Below, one piece after another: positions 26,057 through 33,458 of a stretch of 64,000 nucleotides of DNA. The stretch is from Nitrobacter sp039808345 (GTDB lineage: Bacteria; Pseudomonadota; Alphaproteobacteria; Rhizobiales; Xanthobacteraceae): NCBI RefSeq assembly GCF_047824785.1, contig NZ_CP181167.1, positions 2,604,001 to 2,668,000 on the forward strand, in the 5' to 3' direction. The notes beneath the pieces are model-generated. The model saw nothing but the letters and a program-made list of their open reading frames with translations. It had not been told where the DNA came from and made no database searches. Positions within the stretch are counted from its first letter, which is position 1. The number at the start of each line of letters is the position of its first letter. The translations under genes and the position numbers were made by a program.

Positions 26057-26914
26057 TCAAAGCCGGGCGGGTTGGGGCACGCTCGCTCGCAGACCGGAAA
26101 AGCGCCGCGCCGGAACCGGCTCTCCGGTGCGGCCCTTTCGATGGCCTGCCCCCCGGGGCCTTGCGACCGGCGCCGCCGCTGGATAATCCGCCGGAACGAG
26201 AGTTGTGCCGCCCAACAGAAAAACACGGCACCCGCGCAAGGAGCGCAGAGCCCGGTTGAAATCCACGCCGGTCGACACCAGCGCCCGCAAAGTCAGCGGA
26301 TTTCGAGCAAGGCCGCTCAGCACTTTCTTCAGGTCGATGTTGCCGTTCGGCTTGATGGCGTTGCGGGCGATCGCCGGGAGCGCCCGCGTCGCGGGATCAC
26401 TGATCACACGCAAGGCGGCGAAGGGCAGACCTGCCTCCGTCGCATAAGCAGCCGCGATGTGACTTTCCATATCGACAGCCGAAGCACCGGTCGTCGCGTG
26501 GAGCACCGCCTTGCCGGCCTGTCCCAGCACGACCTGCTCGACCCCGGCGAGTCCGGCGCGGACCACCTTCTGACCGCCCAGACCGGTGCCGTCGATCAGT
26601 TCCTCGCTCAACGCGAGGCCTGCCCGCCACCGCGAGGCGCCGTTCACGACTTCCGTGGCAACGACAACGTCTCCCGATTTCAGCGACGGATCGAGCCCGC
26701 CGGCGACGCCGAAGCTGATCACGCCGCGCACCGTAGACGAATCGAATCCGTCGAGAAGCTTGCGCAACTGCCGGGGATTGCTGCTGCTGCAAATGACGGT
26801 CATGCCGGGGCCTGCGGCGATGCGGGCTTCCTGAACCAGACCGGTCACAATCAATACCGGCCGCGGGTCAAGGGCATTGCCCACGGACACGTCAATCGTC
26901 GTCCCCAAACTCAC
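26057..26914 (-). CDS. hpnG: HpnG, hopanoid nucleosidase/phosphorylase
   Basis: 285 residues. The nucleoside-phosphorylase-like core removes adenine from adenosylhopane. Seen: RGVISFGVAGGLDPSLKSGD and VVATEVVNG near residues 60-90, the conserved ASAVDMESHIAAAYA (about 150), and FAALRVISDPATRALP, all typical of the MTA/SAH nucleosidase fold. It starts with ATGA overlapping the shc stop, as the last gene of hpnC-D-E-F-G. Odd: after FLLGG (about residue 235) comes a ~50-residue Pro/Ala/Arg-rich tail unlike the family, suggesting a lost stop or a frameshift near 26200. Confidence 0.9.
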   Translation of the reverse strand: MSLGTTIDVSVGNALDPRPVLIVTGLVQEARIAAGPGMTVICSSSNPRQLRKLLDGFDSSTVRGVISFGVAGGLDPSLKSGDVVVATEVVNGASRWRAGLALSEELIDGTGLGGQKVVRAGLAGVEQVVLGQAGKAVLHATTGASAVDMESHIAAAYATEAGLPFAALRVISDPATRALPAIARNAIKPNGNIDLKKVLSGLARNPLTLRALVSTGVDFNRALRSLRGCRVFLLGGTTLVPADYPAAAPVARPRGAGHRKGRTGEPVPARRFSGLRASVPQPARL

Positions 26915-28875
26915 ATCCCGACCCCTACCGCCTTGCTATTGGTGCTTCTCAAATTCCGATACCGCGCCAGCGCCCAGAGCGGGAAGAACTTGGAATAGCC
27001 ATGGTACCTCAGATAAAATACGCGTGGAAAGCCCGTGGCCGTATAGCGCTGCTCGTCCCACAGACCTTTTTTCGTCTGTGTGTCTATCAGGTACTTGATT
27101 CCCTTCGCCACCGCAGGATTTTCAACCTCGCCCGCCGCCATCAGGGCCAGCAACGCCCAGGCCGTCTGCGAAGCCGTGGTCGGCGCTGTCTCGAATCCCT
27201 TATAGTCGAGTCGGTAGCTGACCGCATCCTCGCCCCAGCCGCCATCGGCATTCTGAATCGACATCAGCCAGTTCACGGCGCTGCGGATCACGGGATCCTG
27301 GTGATCAACCCCGGCGGCATTCAGCGCGCAGAGCACCGACCAGGTGCCGTAGATGTAGTTCAGGCCCCAGCGGCCATACCACGACCCCTCCGCAAGCTGG
27401 GTCCGGCGCAGATACTCGACGCCTGCCGCCATGGAAGGGCTGCTGTCCACGGTCTCGCCGAGTTGCGCCAGCATCGAGACGCACCGCGCGGTGACGTCCT
27501 CGGTCGGCGGATCGAGCAGAGCGGCATGGTCGGAGAACGGGATGTTGTTGAGATAGTATTCAAGATTGTCGGCGTCGAACGCCGCAAAGCCGCCGTCCCG
27601 GCTCTGCATCCCCTCGATCCACTCGCGCCCGCGCGCGATCGCCTCGTCATATTGACCATTCGGGCCGTTCCGGCGCACCCGGTCCATCGCCATGACCACG
27701 ACCGCGGTATCGTCGAGATCCGGATAGTGGCCGTTGGCGTATTGAAACGCCCAGCCACCCGGTCGCACGTCCGGGCGCTTCACCGCCCAGTCGCCCTTGA
27801 GAACGAGTTCCTGTTTCGGAAGCAGCCAATCGAGGCATTTACCGGCGCTGTTCAGAGCCTCAGGTCCGCCCGCTTCGAGCAGCGCGTGACAGCTTAGCGC
27901 GGTATCCCAGATCGGCGACACGCAGGGCTGGCAGTAGGCCTCATCTTCGCCGACGACCAGAAGCTTGTCGATGCCCCGCCGCGTCACCGCGCGCGGCGGA
28001 TGCTCGGGCGGAAATCCCAGCGCGTCATACATCATCACCGTATTGACCATCGGCGGAAAGATCGCGCCGAGGCCGTCCTCGCCGTTGAGGCGCTCCTCGA
28101 CGAACGCGATCGCCTTTTTCATGGCGCGCGCCCGCAGCCATCTGGGAGACAGCGGCTCTATCCGTCGCAAGACCCGGTCAAAGCCGGTGAACAGCGCGAA
28201 CCAGCCGGCGCTTTGATGCGGAGCCCTCTTCGGCGTGCCGACGGTCGCCGGATCCTGAAGAAAAAGTTCGCGGATGCCGACGCCGCGCGGATTGCGCGCG
28301 CGCGGCTTCAGCGCGGCCAGCACCATCAGCGGCACCATGGTGGTGCGCGCCCAGTAGGAGACCTTGTTGAGATGGAACGGCGACCACATCGGCAGCAGCA
28401 TGATCTCGACCGGCAGCACCGGAACGCTGCGCCACGTCAGCTCGCCGAAAAACGAGAGCAGAAAGCGCGTGAACACGTTCACATTGACCGCGCCGCCTCG
28501 GGACAGGATGGCCTCGCGCGCCCGCGCCATGTGTGGCGCGTCGATGGAATCGCCGGCCATTTTCAACGCGAAGTAGGCCTTCACGCTGGCGCTCATGTCG
28601 AACGGGCCGTCATGCACCAGCGGCCAACCGCCGTGCGCGCCCTGGATGCGGCGGAGGTAGGCCGCGATCTTGGCTTCGAGCACCGTGTCAACCGGTTCGC
28701 CGAGGTAATGTCGCATCAGGATGTATTCGGACGGGATGGTCGCGTCGGCCTCGAGCTCGAAGACAAAATGACCGTCCGACTGTCTGAGGCTCAGAAGTCC
28801 GCGCGTCGCATCGCCGATACGATCCCCGAGAACGTTATCGTCGATCGGCGCGGCTGTGGCGTTGATGGAATTCAT
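26911..28875 (-). CDS. shc: Squalene-hopene cyclase (HpnF)
   Basis: 654-residue membrane-associated triterpene cyclase that converts squalene to diploptene/diplopterol. The catalytic protonating motif DLDDTAVV is at about residue 385. QW-type structural repeats are visible as GGWAFQYANGH, DGGFAAFDADN, LAEGSWYGRW and NADGGWGEDA. Length is standard. The ATG at 28875 begins MNSINATAAPID. The stop overlaps the hpnG start by 4 bases; the gene is 13 bases downstream of hpnE. It is the core hopanoid enzyme of the hpnC-D-E-F-G operon. Confidence 0.97.
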   Translation of the reverse strand: MNSINATAAPIDDNVLGDRIGDATRGLLSLRQSDGHFVFELEADATIPSEYILMRHYLGEPVDTVLEAKIAAYLRRIQGAHGGWPLVHDGPFDMSASVKAYFALKMAGDSIDAPHMARAREAILSRGGAVNVNVFTRFLLSFFGELTWRSVPVLPVEIMLLPMWSPFHLNKVSYWARTTMVPLMVLAALKPRARNPRGVGIRELFLQDPATVGTPKRAPHQSAGWFALFTGFDRVLRRIEPLSPRWLRARAMKKAIAFVEERLNGEDGLGAIFPPMVNTVMMYDALGFPPEHPPRAVTRRGIDKLLVVGEDEAYCQPCVSPIWDTALSCHALLEAGGPEALNSAGKCLDWLLPKQELVLKGDWAVKRPDVRPGGWAFQYANGHYPDLDDTAVVVMAMDRVRRNGPNGQYDEAIARGREWIEGMQSRDGGFAAFDADNLEYYLNNIPFSDHAALLDPPTEDVTARCVSMLAQLGETVDSSPSMAAGVEYLRRTQLAEGSWYGRWGLNYIYGTWSVLCALNAAGVDHQDPVIRSAVNWLMSIQNADGGWGEDAVSYRLDYKGFETAPTTASQTAWALLALMAAGEVENPAVAKGIKYLIDTQTKKGLWDEQRYTATGFPRVFYLRYHGYSKFFPLWALARYRNLRSTNSKAVGVGM

Positions 28876-28888
28876 GGCGACTAACGTC

Positions 28889-30142
28889 TCAGATTGAACG
28901 GGTTTTCAGAACGTGATCGGCGGCCCGGTTTCCGGAGCGAACCGATCCCTCGATGGTTGCCGGCAACCCCGTATCAGTCCAGTCGCCGGCGAGGAACAGG
29001 TTTTTCCACGCCGTCAGAGTTCCCGGACGCAGGGCATTCTGCTCGGGCGAAGCCTCGAACGTGGCGCGGCGCTCGCGCACGATCTGCCAGGCCGGCATCT
29101 CGGCCTTGAGGCCGGCGACCGCGCAGATGTCCTTCCAGATCGCCCGCGCCAGTTCCTCGCGCGGCATGTCCACCAGCCGGTCACCGCCGCTGATGGTGAT
29201 GGAAAAGCGGTCCGGAAACGCGAACAGCCATTCGATCAGGCCGTTCACGACGCCGATCATCGGCGGATGATGAGGCGGCGGAACGAAACGGAAATGCGCG
29301 TTGACGATGGCGCGGAATCTGGTCGGCACGGTCAGGCCGGGCAGCAGCGTAGCGGCGGAGCGCGGCGGAACCGCCATCACGACGGCGTCGTGGGGTCCGA
29401 GCGCGATGGCCTGATCGCCGAGCGCAAGTTCCGTGACCCTGCCGTTCGCCATCGTCAGATGCCGCACTTCGTGGCCGACATCGACGCTGCCGCCCCTGGC
29501 GCGAATGTAGTCGATCGCCGGCTCGATCAGCACCGAACTCAGCCCGTCGCGCGCGATCAACGGGCGGCACGCCTGCCCACCCGCCAGCAGCGTCTCGCGA
29601 ACGATCGCGCCGGCAAGGCCGGCCGATCCGTCGGGCGGATCGATGTTCAGCGCCGCGAGCAGAAGCGGCAGCACCAGCCGCTTGTAAAGCACGCCTTCGC
29701 ATTTGATGGCATCGCCGACCCGCGTGCCGGCGCTCGCCCAGATCAGCGGCGCGAGCGCGAAGTAGTCGGCGGGCGATGTGTCCGGCACCCGGCGGGCGCT
29801 GTCGAATACCCACAACGGAACGCGCCCGTCATTGATCCGCAGGGTCCAGCGTTTATCGGCGGCAAGATCGATGAACTGGAACTCAGCCTCCGGCGGCCCC
29901 TGCAAGCCGGCTTCGGAGCCGATCTCGCGCGCATAAGCCAGCACGCTCTGGTTGCCTGACAGCACCAGGTGGTTGCCGTTATCGATCGTGAGATTGGTTG
30001 CGCCGTCGAAATAGGAACGGCAACGGCCCCCCATTTGTTGCGCGGCCTCGTGCAGGCGAACCAGATAACCGGCGCCGGCCAGGCGCACGCCCGCCGCGAG
30101 CCCGGAAATGCCGCCACCGGCGATATGAACGGTGCTTTGCAT
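28889..30142 (-). CDS. hpnE: HpnE, FAD-dependent hydroxysqualene dehydroxylase
   Basis: 417-residue flavoprotein of the squalene-associated desaturase family. It reduces hydroxysqualene to squalene. The N-terminal dinucleotide-binding fold is VHIAGGGISGLAAGVRLAGA. The C-terminal FAD-contacting segment reads LFLAGDWTDTGLPATIEGSV. Start ATG at 30142 shares one base with the hpnD stop (TGATG), showing tight coupling. Confidence 0.94.
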   Translation of the reverse strand: MQSTVHIAGGGISGLAAGVRLAGAGYLVRLHEAAQQMGGRCRSYFDGATNLTIDNGNHLVLSGNQSVLAYAREIGSEAGLQGPPEAEFQFIDLAADKRWTLRINDGRVPLWVFDSARRVPDTSPADYFALAPLIWASAGTRVGDAIKCEGVLYKRLVLPLLLAALNIDPPDGSAGLAGAIVRETLLAGGQACRPLIARDGLSSVLIEPAIDYIRARGGSVDVGHEVRHLTMANGRVTELALGDQAIALGPHDAVVMAVPPRSAATLLPGLTVPTRFRAIVNAHFRFVPPPHHPPMIGVVNGLIEWLFAFPDRFSITISGGDRLVDMPREELARAIWKDICAVAGLKAEMPAWQIVRERRATFEASPEQNALRPGTLTAWKNLFLAGDWTDTGLPATIEGSVRSGNRAADHVLKTRSI

Positions 30143-30978
30143 CAGATCAACGCATACCGAAGGACGATGGCGATCTTCGCCGCGTAGCTCACGCGGACGG
30201 GTGAACGTGGCGGCTGAAAACCGCGCTCCTCCAGCAAATCCAGTATCGCGTGATAATATTTCGACATGATGCGCGGCGCGCGTACGGCGCGGCGCGCGTT
30301 GCGATTCATGACCTCGTCCGATTCGACGAAATGCGCCCGCGCCCGCTCCATGAGCCGGGCACAGACTTCAGGAAGCGCCGGGTTCGACATCACGGCGGCC
30401 GGATCGGCGCAGTCTATGCCGGCGTGGAGCAGAGCTTCGCGCGGAAGATACAGTCGCCCGAGCGCGGCGTCCTCGTCGATATCGCGCAGGATATTGGTCA
30501 GTTGCAGCGCGCGGCCAAGGTGGTGGCTGAGCAGGATGCCTTCCTGCTCGGGCAAGCCGAATACCCGGACCGACAGCCGTCCGACGGCGCTGGCGACGCG
30601 ATCACAATACAGATCGAGCGTGGCTTCCTCAGGCGCGCGAATATCCGCCAGCACGTCCATTTCCATACCGTCGATGACGGCAAGGAAATCCTCGCGGCGC
30701 ATGCCGAAGGCATCGATGGAGGCGACGTAATCGCGCAACCGTTCCGGCGCGCGTCCCTGATAGAGCGCGTCGATATCGTCGCGCCACTGCTGAAGCGCGG
30801 CCCGCCGTTCGGACCGCGGACTGTCCGAATCCGCGATGTCGTCCACGTAGCGGCAGAACGTGTAGATCTGGAACATCGCCTCCCGCTGCGCGCGCGGCAG
30901 AATGCGCATCGCCGCGTAGAACGAGCTGTTGGACGCGGTTTCTCCCGAACTCGCGTCGGCTGTCGTCGCGATCGTCAT
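30142..30978 (-). CDS. hpnD: HpnD, presqualene diphosphate synthase
   Basis: 278-residue squalene/phytoene synthase fold enzyme that condenses two farnesyl diphosphates to presqualene diphosphate. The first aspartate-rich motif is RYVDDIADSDS (about residue 45). The second is NILRDIDEDAALGRLYLP (about 165), characteristic of HpnD. The start ATG overlaps the hpnC stop by 4 bases. HpnC and HpnD are paralogues; HpnD is distinguished by its longer DIDEDA motif. Confidence 0.94.
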   Translation of the reverse strand: MTIATTADASSGETASNSSFYAAMRILPRAQREAMFQIYTFCRYVDDIADSDSPRSERRAALQQWRDDIDALYQGRAPERLRDYVASIDAFGMRREDFLAVIDGMEMDVLADIRAPEEATLDLYCDRVASAVGRLSVRVFGLPEQEGILLSHHLGRALQLTNILRDIDEDAALGRLYLPREALLHAGIDCADPAAVMSNPALPEVCARLMERARAHFVESDEVMNRNARRAVRAPRIMSKYYHAILDLLEERGFQPPRSPVRVSYAAKIAIVLRYALI

Positions 30979-31853
30979 GCGCCGGCCGCGGGGTTCGACA
31001 CCGGCCGCCGCAACAGCAGGCGGCGAAGCATTTCCATGGTGATGCCGGCGACGCTGTAACCGAGCAGTTGCAGCGGCTTGAGATGAACCGTCTCGCTCAG
31101 GGGATCGCGCAGCTTCAGCATCGCAACGATCTTGTCGGCGAACATCTGGATCACGGCGACGTCAAGCCCCAGCCGCGTGTCCCTGATCTCGCCCGCCAGC
31201 GGCCGGCCCTCGTTGAGCAACGCCTCGGTCCGTCCGGCGAGCGCGTGCAGGCATTGCAGCAGCGCCGGCGGGGCTTTCTGCTCCCCGAGCATTTCCACCG
31301 AAACGCCCGATGCGGCAAGTGCGTCGCGCGGCAGATAGACCCGGTTGAGGTTTTTGTAATCCTTGGCGCAATCCTGAAGATGGTTGTTGATCTGCAGACC
31401 GGCGCACAGTGCGTCGGACGCGGCCCAGGTCGACGTGCTCTCGCCATGCACGTCGAGCATGAACCGTCCGACCGGCATCGCCGAATAGCGGCAATAATCG
31501 ATCACGTCGTCCCAGGTCTCGTAGCGCAGCTTGGTGACGTCCATCCGGAACGCCTTCAGCACGTCGATGGCATGACGCGGCGGCATCGACCGTTGCGCCA
31601 GCGCCGTGCGGAGGTTGACGGCTTCGGGCTGGCTGTCTCCCTGCCCCAGGAGTTCGCTCTCGAACAGATCGAGCCAGGCCAGCTTGTCCTTTTCACCGAG
31701 TTCGGCGTGATCGGCGATGTCGTCCGCCGTCCGGACGAAATTATAGAATGCGAGAATCAACGCGCGATGACGCGGGTGAATAAGCCGCGACGCGACGGGA
31801 AAATTCTCGTCGCGATGGGTCTTTCCGGATCGTAGCTGGTTCGCGGCAGGCAT
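30975..31853 (-). CDS. hpnC: HpnC, hydroxysqualene synthase
   Basis: 292-residue squalene/phytoene synthase paralogue that converts presqualene diphosphate to hydroxysqualene. Motif FVRTADDIADHAELGE is the first metal-binding region. The second is degenerate, QDCAKDYKNLNRVYLP, as expected for HpnC. It is the first gene of hpnC-D-E-F-G. Start ATG at 31853. The C-terminus ends with an Arg/Leu-rich RRLLLRRPVSNP. Confidence 0.93.
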   Translation of the reverse strand: MPAANQLRSGKTHRDENFPVASRLIHPRHRALILAFYNFVRTADDIADHAELGEKDKLAWLDLFESELLGQGDSQPEAVNLRTALAQRSMPPRHAIDVLKAFRMDVTKLRYETWDDVIDYCRYSAMPVGRFMLDVHGESTSTWAASDALCAGLQINNHLQDCAKDYKNLNRVYLPRDALAASGVSVEMLGEQKAPPALLQCLHALAGRTEALLNEGRPLAGEIRDTRLGLDVAVIQMFADKIVAMLKLRDPLSETVHLKPLQLLGYSVAGITMEMLRRLLLRRPVSNPAAGA

Positions 31854-31908
31854 CAGGACCGGTTACGTTGACTGAATCGCAATCGGGCCCCCCGCGGGTT
31901 CCAAAACC

Positions 31909-31933
31909 GACGGGGCAGAATAGCCCGCGTTCC
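31909..31933 (-). promoter_or_regulatory. Weak ECF-type promoter candidate upstream of hpnC
   Basis: On the minus strand GGAAC (31933-31929) is followed after 16 bases by CGTC (31912-31909), about 55 bases upstream of the hpnC start. The -10 differs by one base from the EcfG consensus CGTT. Only a tentative signal. Confidence 0.3.
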
Positions 31934-32034
31934 ATATAGGGGAAACCGCAGGCTAAACCAATGCTATCTTTCGCCTTTTAGCCTGACCGACCGGCACTGC
32001 GACAAAAGGGAACGAATTGAGCGGGCTGGTCTGT

Positions 32035-32286
32035 TTACTGACCGTGACTCAGCAGAACCTGGTTGCACGCCTTGGAAATCTTCGGGCGATACTGCTGCAG
32101 GCATGCGAGAACCGTCAAATCACCCTGATCCATCACGGCGCGGCAAAAACGGCTGACGTCTCGCACGCAAGCTCGGTGTTCCGCGTCAGTCCCGCTATGC
32201 GGTTGAGGCTGCCTCTGGATCTGCGCCATCGCCAGGGTCGATCCGAAGGACAAAAGCAGGGCGGACGATAGTAAAATCTTGGACAT
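32035..32286 (-). CDS. Small secreted cysteine-rich protein
   Basis: 83 residues. The signal peptide (KILLSSALLLSFGSTLAMAQ) is followed by a compact domain with four cysteines in ACVRDVSRFC and ACLQQYRPKISKAC. This spacing (C-x7-C, then C-x10-C) resembles the cysteine-rich repeat of the eukaryotic GLG1/FGFR family and related small alphaproteobacterial proteins. Two disulfides in the periplasm are likely. AAGGA lies five bases before the ATG at 32286, favouring it over the ATG one codon upstream. It is on the same strand as hpnC, 181 bases upstream of it; no functional link is known. Confidence 0.72.
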   Translation of the reverse strand: MSKILLSSALLLSFGSTLAMAQIQRQPQPHSGTDAEHRACVRDVSRFCRAVMDQGDLTVLACLQQYRPKISKACNQVLLSHGQ

Positions 32287-32827
32287 CATAATCCTTCATT
32301 GCAACGAGGGAGAACTCAAACCTGCACCATGCGGGGCATACCCGGTGGCAGGCTTTTCAAAACTTTGGAAGAGATTCAGTCACTCTATCGATACCATACG
32401 AACAGGTCCGCAAGACCACAGCCGTTTCGACGCCGCATACGTGTCGACCTCCCGAACCTGCCTGCTGCTGCGGCGCGCAGCGAACACGATCAACCCCGAC
32501 CATTCCCAAGCACACCCTTCCGATATATCGGCGAATGCCAAAAGCGCTGCGAATACGGTCAAATTTGCGGCGGCCGACGATTGCCCGGATGCACCCCAGC
32601 GGTTTTTCAGATGATAATTTTTAACACGGCTGAAATAATCGACTAAATTACGCGCAAGGATTCTGCTATGCTCCGTGGCAGGTTTGCCGATGGCCCGTCA
32701 AGTGTCATCATCTCGTTTTTCACGGTTCATCCGCCAGGATTGAACCGCGCGACAGGGTAGAACTTATAGAGCTTGATGCGGCGCGAGACTCATCGCCAAA
32801 GCACCTGCTTGATAAGGAAAACCGGAC
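32287..32827. other. 541-base intergenic region without a supported gene
   Basis: It separates the divergent small secreted protein genes. Short overlapping frames exist on both strands but lack ribosome-binding sites and family resemblance. The stretch 32600-32660 is AT-rich and could hold the promoter of the rightward gene. I see no RNA gene or repeat. Confidence 0.4.
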
Positions 32828-33328
32828 ATGAAGCAGCTTGCCCTCAGGCTGATTCGAGCATCAGCCATCACCGCCGGTTTAGCCGCGGGCCTCGCATTGT
32901 CCGCACCGGCGAGCCTCGCCCAGTCCGCTCCGTTCGCGGGATTCGCAGGAAACTGGTCGGGGAAAGGCACGGTCACCCTGTCCGACGGATCGAAAGAGAA
33001 CATTCGCTGCAAGGCAGCTTACAGGGTGGATCGCCGGGGCGCGGCGATGAACCAGAACCTGCATTGCGCCAGCGCCAGCTACAGGTTCGATCTCGCCAGT
33101 GACATTGTCAGTCAAGGCAGCGTGATCAACGGGCAATGGAGCGAAGCCAGCCGCAACCTCTTCGGCTCCCTGCACGGCCGCGCAAGAGGCGGCACAATCG
33201 AAGTGTCCGTGCACGCCGCCGGTTTTGCCGCGAACCTGACGATACGCGCCCAGGACACGAGACAATCGGTCCTGATGACTTCCGAAGGCGAAATCAGAAA
33301 CGTTTCCATCACCATGGCGCGTCGCTGA
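32828..33328 (+). CDS. Conserved hypothetical periplasmic protein
   Basis: 166 residues. A signal peptide (RASAITAGLAAGLALSAPAS, cleavage near SLAQSA) is followed by a mature domain beginning FAGFAGNWSGKGTVTLSDGS. It has two cysteines (IRCKAAY, LHCASASYRFD) that could form a disulfide, and alternating beta strands to the end (EIRNVSITMARR). It resembles small lipocalin-like or uncharacterised proteins common in Bradyrhizobium relatives; no function is known to me. AAGGAAA lies upstream of the ATG. It is a monocistronic gene followed by a repeat copy. Confidence 0.68.
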   Translation: MKQLALRLIRASAITAGLAAGLALSAPASLAQSAPFAGFAGNWSGKGTVTLSDGSKENIRCKAAYRVDRRGAAMNQNLHCASASYRFDLASDIVSQGSVINGQWSEASRNLFGSLHGRARGGTIEVSVHAAGFAANLTIRAQDTRQSVLMTSEGEIRNVSITMARR

Positions 33329-33336
33329 GGCCCACC

Positions 33337-33430
33337 ATAGCGTTTTCGAGCAAAGCATGTCCCCCGGGCCTGACCCGGGGATGGATGACCTGTTCGCGTG
33401 AAGAAAACGCGTTAAATCAGGATTATAGAG
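33337..33430. repeat. Palindromic repeat, module A interrupted by a second palindrome
   Basis: The gcgttttc arm and gaaaacgc arm flank a core in which the normal gaagtggataccgg is replaced by a nested palindrome, cccccgggcctgacccgggg. The linker gttaaatcaggattatagag follows. This looks like a chimera of two repeat families. Confidence 0.8.
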
Positions 33431-33458
33431 CCGCCATGCCCCGCGGCCGGCCCACCGC

